Below, in pieces: positions 57,547 through 64,000 of a DNA stretch of 64,000 bases. Position 1 is the first letter of the stretch. Each line of letters begins with the position of its first letter. The notes under the pieces were generated by a model. That model searched no databases and was not told the DNA's origin. It worked only from the letters and a program-made list of their open reading frames with translations. Where the stretch lies: contig BSBN01001807.1 in the NCBI GenBank assembly GCA_027924645.1, positions 12,418,001 through 12,482,000 on the forward strand, in the 5' to 3' direction. This DNA is from Cunninghamia lanceolata (taxonomy: Eukaryota > Streptophyta > Pinopsida > Cupressales > Cupressaceae). The position numbers and the translations under genes are program-made.

Positions 57547-59968
57547 TCAAATGAGGGATTTTATGTTTAATTCTGACCCATTAACTTTTGTTTGTCCCTT
57601 TTCTTCAGTTTTTGTGTCGTCCTTCTTTTTGTTTGGTGTGTCAACGGGAGGTATATCATGAGGTGTTTTCTCAGTTTTATCATTTTTACCAGAAGTCTGA
57701 TTTTTTATAAATATACTTCTGGGAGTTCCCTTTTCAACATTGACTGTCATGTTTCTCAGGTTGTAATTACTCTTGGCTTGTGCTACCGCAGCCATTGTTA
57801 AGGCTTTTCTTTCTACCTCAGAAGGTTTTCGCCGATTGTAGCTTTGTGTTGTATTAGGGTCATATCCATAATTTCCTAAGTTTTCTTCATGGTCAGAAAA
57901 TACTTCTTGTCCTCCTAAGTTCACATTATATTTTTGTGCTCCTACATCATATTCATACCCTGCTTCCTCGTCGGATGAATAATCTTCTTCAACAGTGAAA
58001 GGTGTGATACCCAACATATTTATAGTGTGATGATCCATCTCAGGGTTATAAGATGTCTCATCTTTTTGTATTGATTGCGCTACCACAAAATAATCAGGGG
58101 AGTGTGGTAAATTATAGGGCATACACCATGGAGCAGTTTCTGTCATACGGACTCCATTTTTCTTCAAAGGGTCAGGAGTGTCTTTTCCATAGTTGTCTCC
58201 TATTAGTATCCAAGGGCTTTCTATCTTTCCAGTTCATATGATATGGCATATCATGGAGTCTTGGTCTTTCATTCTTGTGAGTATTCTTGTTTGTTTGCAG
58301 GAGGATTAGGATTTTGGGGAACTCTTATATTATCTCTTTTTCTGATCATTCCAGCAGCCTTTTTATTGTTTTCAATGGTGAGAGCCATTTTTTGTGCTTC
58401 TGCCAAAGTTCTAGGACTTTTGCCCCTTAGTTCATAACCTGTCTTTGGGTCAAATGCTTTCAAGTATATGCTAAGGGCTGCTTGGTTGTTCAATTTGGAT
58501 TCTTGTGGGACCTTATTATATAGTTTAGTGAATCTCAAATTAAAATCATACACTTGTTTATTTTGATACTTTTGAATAGTTATTAATTCATGAAGAGCAA
58601 ATTCTGGAGCACATTGATTTCCAAATTGTTCTAAAAATTGATTGTGGAAGTCTCTTAAGGAATATATTGAAGCATCTGGTAAGCTATTTACCCAATCTCT
58701 TGCTTCATTAGTAAGAGATATCATAAACAGTTTCATTTTTATATCCTCATATTCATTGCCAATATCCTGTATAAAAGCATTGAATTATTTGATATGTTCT
58801 TCAGCAGTCAATTCACTGCTTCCTGTAAACTTAGGCACATTATTCCTCCAACTATTATCCATGGGATAAGGATATAGCTGATACCCAGTTAAATCAAATT
58901 GTCTGGCCATACTCGTAGGATTAGGAAGTGGCATATTTGGGTATGGTGGATAATATTGATATCCAAACAGAGGTTATGGATACATATTAGGTTGAGCATA
59001 TTGCTGATGATACATATTATGTTGTGGGGGAGGTTGCTGATACTGATTGTTATGTCCATGCCCTGGTGGTGGATATTGTTGGTGCACATTCCCAATATTT
59101 GCAGGTGGAGGTCTTTGTATTTGCCTATTTTGTAGAGGAGGGTTATTGTATGTATTGTGGGATGTCGTGTTTACATTTTGATGGTGAGGTGGAATATGGT
59201 GATGACCAGGTGGTGGATGAGGATTAGCTATATGCTGAGATGGGTTGTGTGCATTAGACGGTCTTAGATTTTGAGGTGGAATATTTTGTTGAGCATGGCT
59301 AACATGTGGCGCTGCTGAAGTATGTGAACTACTTGCATTTTGATGTAACCCTATTTGATTGCTCATTTGAACATGTCCACCCTGCCTATGGGGAGGCACG
59401 TACTTTGAACTGGTTACATTAGTTCTAGATTCTATTTGTTGTAGTTCTTGTTTCATCTTTACTTCCTCTTCTTTCAATCTAGCCAACTTAATTTTTTTTG
59501 TAATTTAAGCACCTCTTGTTGCACCTGATCCTCAGTTCTCATGTCTTCTGGCTGACTATTAAGGATTTGCGTGGATGTTACCTGATCTATGAATTCATCT
59601 TGAGCTTCTTCACCCTGTTGCAGTGACACTTAGTAGTCATGTTCTGCTTGTTTTTGTTCTATCTCTTTCTCAATCTGAGCTTGATGTTCAAGCTGTTCCT
59701 GAAAGGAGGGTCTGTATTGTGCAAGGACATCATCAGATCTGTTATGATCAGACTGAGTATACTAATTGTTGGATTGGAATTCATCTGATTCATGCAAGGG
59801 AGTGAAGCTATTATGAATTATTAGTGTCTGTTCTGATGTATCATCTGGAGAGATTTGGTTATTAGTATTACGAGACTAACTTGATATCCCAGTCTTCTTA
59901 GTAGGAGTCTTTAAAGGTGGGGATGATTGCAATTTTTTACCATCATCTTTAGATCTCCTACCATCCAT
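57547..59968 (-). pseudogene. Gypsy gag
   Basis: The likely start is ATG at 59966-59968 (MDGRRSKDDGKK). The N-terminal third is broken by several stops but readable, with a Glu/Gln-rich coiled stretch. At 59486-58974 comes a Pro/His/Gln/Asn-rich segment. The gag core follows: NEARDWVNSLPDASIYSLRDFHNQFLEQFG at 58736-58269, with ELITIQKYQNKQVYDFNLRFTKLYNKVP and LRGKSPRTLAEAQKMALTIE. A stop near 58784-58786 interrupts the lead-in. The last part (58167-57547) is acidic and then Lys/Thr-rich, with no zinc knuckle seen. Gag would build the particle. Multiple stops show it is inactive. Confidence 0.82.
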
Positions 59969-60212
59969 TATGACACTTTTATCAGAAAAGCAATTTAGGT
60001 TTAGTGTAGAGTCGCCACCTCTATTTAGAGGACTAATCAATCTTCTGGGTTTTTCCTTCCACCAGCAGAGTTATACGTTTTAATTCTCTGACTCTAATAA
60101 CATGGTCTACTACCAGGTTTCTCTATGTGTTGTCCCCAGCAGAGTCGCCAATTCTGTTACGACTCGGATGGGAAAAACATAGGAATCTCCAGGTAATACT
60201 ATCACTTTGACG
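59969..60212 (-). other. Leader with a duplicated primer-binding region
   Basis: A short leader between gag and the primer-binding site. A second, intact-looking TGGCGACTCTGCTGGGGA sits at 60133-60150 (minus), preceded by a TAACAGAAT remnant identical to the LTR-end/PBS junction. The segment was duplicated about 80 bp apart. Confidence 0.75.
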
Positions 60213-60230
60213 TCCCCAATAGAGTCGCCA
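60213..60230 (-). promoter_or_regulatory. Primer-binding site of the 14.4-kb element
   Basis: TGGCGACTCTATTGGGGA on the minus strand, four bases after the LTR end. It differs at two positions from the inner copy at 60133-60150. The priming tRNA was not identified. Confidence 0.7.
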
Positions 60231-60234
60231 ATTC

Positions 60235-62795
60235 TGTTAGGTCTCAAAAACACAGGTTGTTATCCCTAAGAGGGTGCCAGGCTCTCTTGACATTTTTGGC
60301 TAACTGACACGGGGTAGATATGGCTAAACCCCCTTCACTTTAGGCTCTGCCAGACCTAGGCGGGTAAACCTCTAATTAATAAAGCAGATAAAGATTAGAA
60401 TCAATCTAGCTATTTATAATGGCACAAGTTATAAAACAGAAAAAAGACAGCAAGTTAATTCTAAGAATAATCTAAATTGTAATGCTAAAACAATAATGCA
60501 ATCTAACTAAGTAAATCTAAAATGAAATTGGATAAGTAATAATGAAAATATTAGACCAGTGCCTTATTGAATATAGAGTCAGTATGATTATGAAACAAAT
60601 GACTGTTTGTTTGGTAAAAACTCGAACTACCTGGCATGAAAGAATAGGTATGTAACTTGTACAACCTTGCAAGGAAGTAGTTAATATTCCATACTTATAT
60701 ATCCAATTGACAAAATCAAATTACCTGCATTCATCTAAAAGGATTTAATCCTTGCTTGAAGGAACCTATTAGAATAATACTACAATTGTAACAGATTTAT
60801 CAAAAACTGGAGACATAATACAAACCCTAATTATATGACTATTCTTACAGATCCATGACAATGCCTTCACAGTTACTATGATAGATTTAAAGGATTTAAT
60901 TCTGGAAGCAGAAACCAATTAATCTCATCACACTATAACAGCAAATGTGTATAGACAACTTGATAACTCAAATTGAATAGCAGAGAAAACTTTGAAAGGA
61001 GACAGTCATATAATTGAATGAATTTAACAGATAGTTGATACCGAAATTTGTAGTCACTTCTTCATGCTTACAGACTTGATTCCATCAGAGAAAGCTTGCA
61101 GATGGTCTGCCAGAGATAAAATATATTAAAAATAAACTAGCAGTGCAATTCAAATCTAATCTATAATGTTTCTTCCTATTCTCTCTCCTATCTCTTATCT
61201 CTCATCTAATAATCTCCCTCTTTCTGGTCTTGGTCATCTCTTATAAAGAGAGGCATACAAGCTTCAGACCAGTTACAATGGTTGTGACGGTTGATAACCG
61301 AACAACAATATTTGTTTAAACAAACAAATTCAGAAAGATTAACAGTTGTCTTAATCATCAGATGGATAACCATCTCAGAATCAAACAAAGATCTTCAACT
61401 GCAATTATGCTTAATCTCCTTCGAGGATTCCTTTATTATCCTACAAAGACAAGATAAAACACAAATTAATGTATGATCAAACAATCCAAACAGATTTATT
61501 TGAACAAATGTATTTATTCAAGTAATTTCTCCCTTTATCGATGATTTGTCAGTTGCTCAAACTCCTTTCGCGAGTATTTTATGGTTTGATCCCCGCTATG
61601 AATATCCTGCATAAAACCCATTTTTCAAATGTTAGAAGAGTATATTAACCATTCAAATTTAAATGTTGTTTTTAGGGTTCCTGTATTTTGCGTCAGCAAG
61701 ACACTTTACATCACTGTGAGAAAATCAGTCTTTCCCAATCTCTTGAGTGCCACCAATATGACTATCGATGAGAGTCTTACCGACGTGCATGACAATAAGT
61801 GTTATCGGGGTGATCAATGCCATCGGGATAGCATATCTATGTTTATCCGATCCTTATCGTCTTCCCGATGGCCACTTTATATCTTTTATCGGAAGGACTT
61901 TCTTAACGTTTTACCGATATAGTTATTTGTGAGACTTCTTATCAATGTGTGTAATCCTCATGTCTATCGGAGTGAGATATACCATCGGGGTAATCTTTTT
62001 TAATTCACCCTTCAATGTTTATCTCCCCGATGGCCACTTAGTATTTTTCATCAGAGAGAATTTGCCGAAGTGTCACCGACACTTTTACCGCTGTGACCTG
62101 TGAGTCGATAAGACATATATATTTCATTCCGACCTATTTAGTTATGCCAATGGATATGTATATTGGTGTGACTCATACCGAAAGCGCCTTTTGTTGTTTC
62201 GCCAAGACACCAGAGTATCAGAGACCTATTAAATGTTTATTCCGACGCTCATGTCTTGCCGATGCTTATTATCTCCTTCGATTCCATAGGATGCTTCGGT
62301 GAGAGTTTCACCGAAATACTCCATCGGTATGATCTACACTGTTGGGGGTTTTGTAAAGCATTCACCGATAGTAATATCTCTTACTGATCAGCGTGACTTG
62401 GTAACTCTCCTTCCGACAAAATCCATCGGTATTTCTTAGTTCATCAGTAACCTTTGAGATTTTCGTCCTGATGATCAATCTTACGCTGATACTTCCTTTT
62501 GTGTATTTCTCGAAGCTCCGTCGGTGAGAGGTATAAGATCGGTATAAATTAAATTATCTTCGCCGATAACAATGATCCCGCCGATATGTTATCTTTGCCC
62601 TCTTTCAGTGGTAACAATTAACTTGATATCCCATGTGTTATCTCCACCATTATGTCCATTGAAATAGGACTATTTAGTCTTGGAATGATGTTCTATAGCA
62701 CTTTATCTTGGTCTTTTACTGGTGCAGCAATCAAACTTTTTATGATGGGAGCATAAAATTTTGACTAAAATTGGAACCAAATTTCAGTCCCAATA
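60235..62795 (-). repeat. 5' LTR of the 14.4-kb element
   Basis: It ends CTAACA at 60235 and starts TATTGGGACTG at 62795, where the terminal TGTTGG has mutated to TATTGG. The TATA palindrome lies near 61238-61250. The motif array is at about 61720-62590. GCATG follows at 62796-62800. Confidence 0.95.
61720..62590. repeat. CCGAT/ATCGG motif array in the 5' LTR
   Basis: Same array as at 49890-50760, but several motifs are changed by CpG transitions, for example CCGAT to CCAAT, ATCGGT to ATCGAT, and ATCGG to ATCAG. Confidence 0.85.
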
Positions 62796-62800
62796 GCATG

Positions 62801-64000
62801 AACGGGAAATCCTTCTATCTATAAGGGTCCCCCGTCCTTCCATTCCAATCAGATCCTCCCAAAAATATATTTGTCAGTACACAGAAATCCCCAATTTTTA
62901 TGATAATACAATGGGGTCATTAATTTCAATAATGATGATGTATTTCCTCTACTATAGCGCTGACCATTCTTCCAATTTTCCCTATGCAATCTATGTCATA
63001 ATCCACACATTTTAATGTAATAAATCCCACTCCCAAATCTCCTGTGCACCTCATCCTTGGAGATTCCAAGCTTCTTATTGTTTGTTGTAAAAGAAATCCT
63101 GAACCAATTTCATTCTTCCTTTGAAATTTTGCCAGCTTATGAGAAACCCCCCTTCCAGGAAAACCATTTGATGAACCTCATCTCCCCCAATAAATTACTT
63201 GCCCCATCTTTCTCTTTCTTTTATCAATTCCTTATTGATCTACTTACTCCTATAACCATTCAAAAAATATACTTTCTTTAGATGCTCCAATTCCTGGTCT
63301 ACCTGATCCTTGTCTGCTATCTTCATGACTCTTGGGGTAAGTGTAGTGAGTTATCCCTCCTCTAACTAGATGTGGTGATACTCCACATAAATGTGTTATC
63401 AATACTCTTGTCATCATATTCTTAAGTCTATAATTACAAAATAATATAAAGAACTCAAAGGAAAGGACATTTTGGAAGGTAGCAAAGCTAAAAAGCAATT
63501 TAGACAAGCAGTATTGTATAATTAAAAATCTAATTACAGTTTGGTATGATCAAAATTCCATTGAGGTAATTATTACACACAAAATTCATCATAGATAAAT
63601 AAACATGCTACAATTTTGGAGTAAAATACAATGACTAACTATTTCAATGCATAAACATAATATAGATGGCACCTATAAATTGACATTACAATGTTGTGAC
63701 TTCACTTCACTTGCATGTTGCTTTTCTGGATAACCTTTTTTTCAAAGGCTTCTTTTCTTCGCTAAGCTATTGCAACATACAGTATAATCTCTTAGACCGC
63801 TAAGTATAATGGACATACATCATTGTTGAAGCCACTCTCAGTTAAAAGAACGGCAATATTTATCCTAAATGATAATGAAGATGATGGCAATAAAATTAAA
63901 ATATTTTGATGCTACAGTTGTCTATGCGACTACATGATGTGTTGTTAACAGTAGTATATGCTAACAGAGTTGCTTGTATTTCTTATGTTTAAACAAAAAT
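62801..64000. other. Flanking DNA without a recognised gene
   Basis: Before the 14.4-kb insertion this joined the sequence ending at 48388. It is AT-rich, with short open frames of no recognisable family. Confidence 0.5.

Larger units (their letters stand above)
48389..62795 (-). mobile_element. 14.4-kb Ty3/gypsy (Tat-like) element with long LTRs
   Basis: LTRs of 2573 bp (48389-50961) and 2561 bp (60235-62795) bound it, with a perfect GCATG duplication at 48384-48388 and 62796-62800. Reading leftward the order is gag (59968-57547), protease, archaeal-type RNase H, RT, RNase H, integrase (to 51234). A 2104-bp solo LTR splits pol. The LTRs are very similar over long stretches, suggesting a fairly recent insertion, with a 12-bp indel near 49113 and many CpG transitions. 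The dual RNase H and the text of RT and protease place it near the Tat-like plant gypsy elements (family knowledge plus inference). Confidence 0.95.

Noticed and set aside
62801..64000. Further ORP exons in the right flank
   Set aside because: Both strands were read for PH-domain or ligand-binding-domain phrases and none was found.
1..64000. tRNA genes, CRISPR arrays, or bacterial or viral systems
   Set aside because: tRNA-like matches are only primer-binding sites of retroelements. The repeats lack the regular repeat-spacer form of CRISPR, and all coding remnants are plant LTR retrotransposons or one plant exon.

Overview
The window looks like intergenic or deep-intronic DNA of a seed plant with a large genome. 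Nearly all of it is nested, decayed LTR retrotransposons (Ty1/copia and Ty3/gypsy), many carrying stop codons. The size and depth of the nesting and the lineage mix suggest a gymnosperm, possibly a conifer; that is inference, because no species marker is visible. I found no rRNA or tRNA genes, no CRISPR array, and nothing bacterial or viral apart from retroelements. The only trace of a host protein gene is one exon (44981-45337, minus) of an oxysterol-binding-protein-related protein (ORP), and it carries an internal stop codon.

Layout. (1) 1-7373: 3' half of a pol-less gypsy derivative on the plus strand. It has a gag-like ORF, a Pro/Ser/Thr/His-rich ORF with a G-patch, a long noncoding tail, a polypurine tract and a 3' LTR. 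(2) 7373-12.7 kb: a TA microsatellite, two short tandem arrays, a 1.3 kb block full of GATGATG/CATCATC and TGACGTCA motifs, and an LTR-type core promoter. (3) 12.7-19.5 kb: very decayed gypsy sequence with a gag remnant, a 322-bp direct duplication, a polypurine tract and an LTR start at 19535. (4) 20.6-21.9 kb: a GTTCG/CGAAC repeat array upstream of a TATA box, probably another LTR, interrupted by the next element. (5) 21906-39330: a second, minus-strand copy of the same pol-less family as in (1), complete with 1062-bp LTRs and a perfect ACTAA target duplication. It is split by a minus-strand Ty1/copia element (30960-37264). (6) 39869-40867: an unbroken integrase-plus-chromodomain ORF of a chromovirus. 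(7) 41-48.4 kb: repeats, a possible solo LTR and the ORP exon. (8) 48389-62795: a 14.4-kb minus-strand gypsy element with about 2.57-kb LTRs, a perfect GCATG target duplication and the order gag, protease, archaeal-type RNase H, RT, RNase H, integrase. Its pol is split by a 2104-bp solo LTR (53947-56050) with a perfect CAATG duplication. (9) 62796-64000: flanking DNA without a recognisable gene.

The most interesting pattern is regulatory. At least four different LTR families here carry, upstream of the TATA box, several hundred bases packed with a short, family-specific inverted motif: CCGAT/ATCGG in two families, GATGATG/CATCATC with TGACGTCA in a third, GTTCG/CGAAC in a fourth. Other notable points are a pol-less, G-patch-bearing family present twice in inverted orientation, and a nested copia whose LTRs look older than those of the element it entered. 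All counts were made by eye and are approximate.
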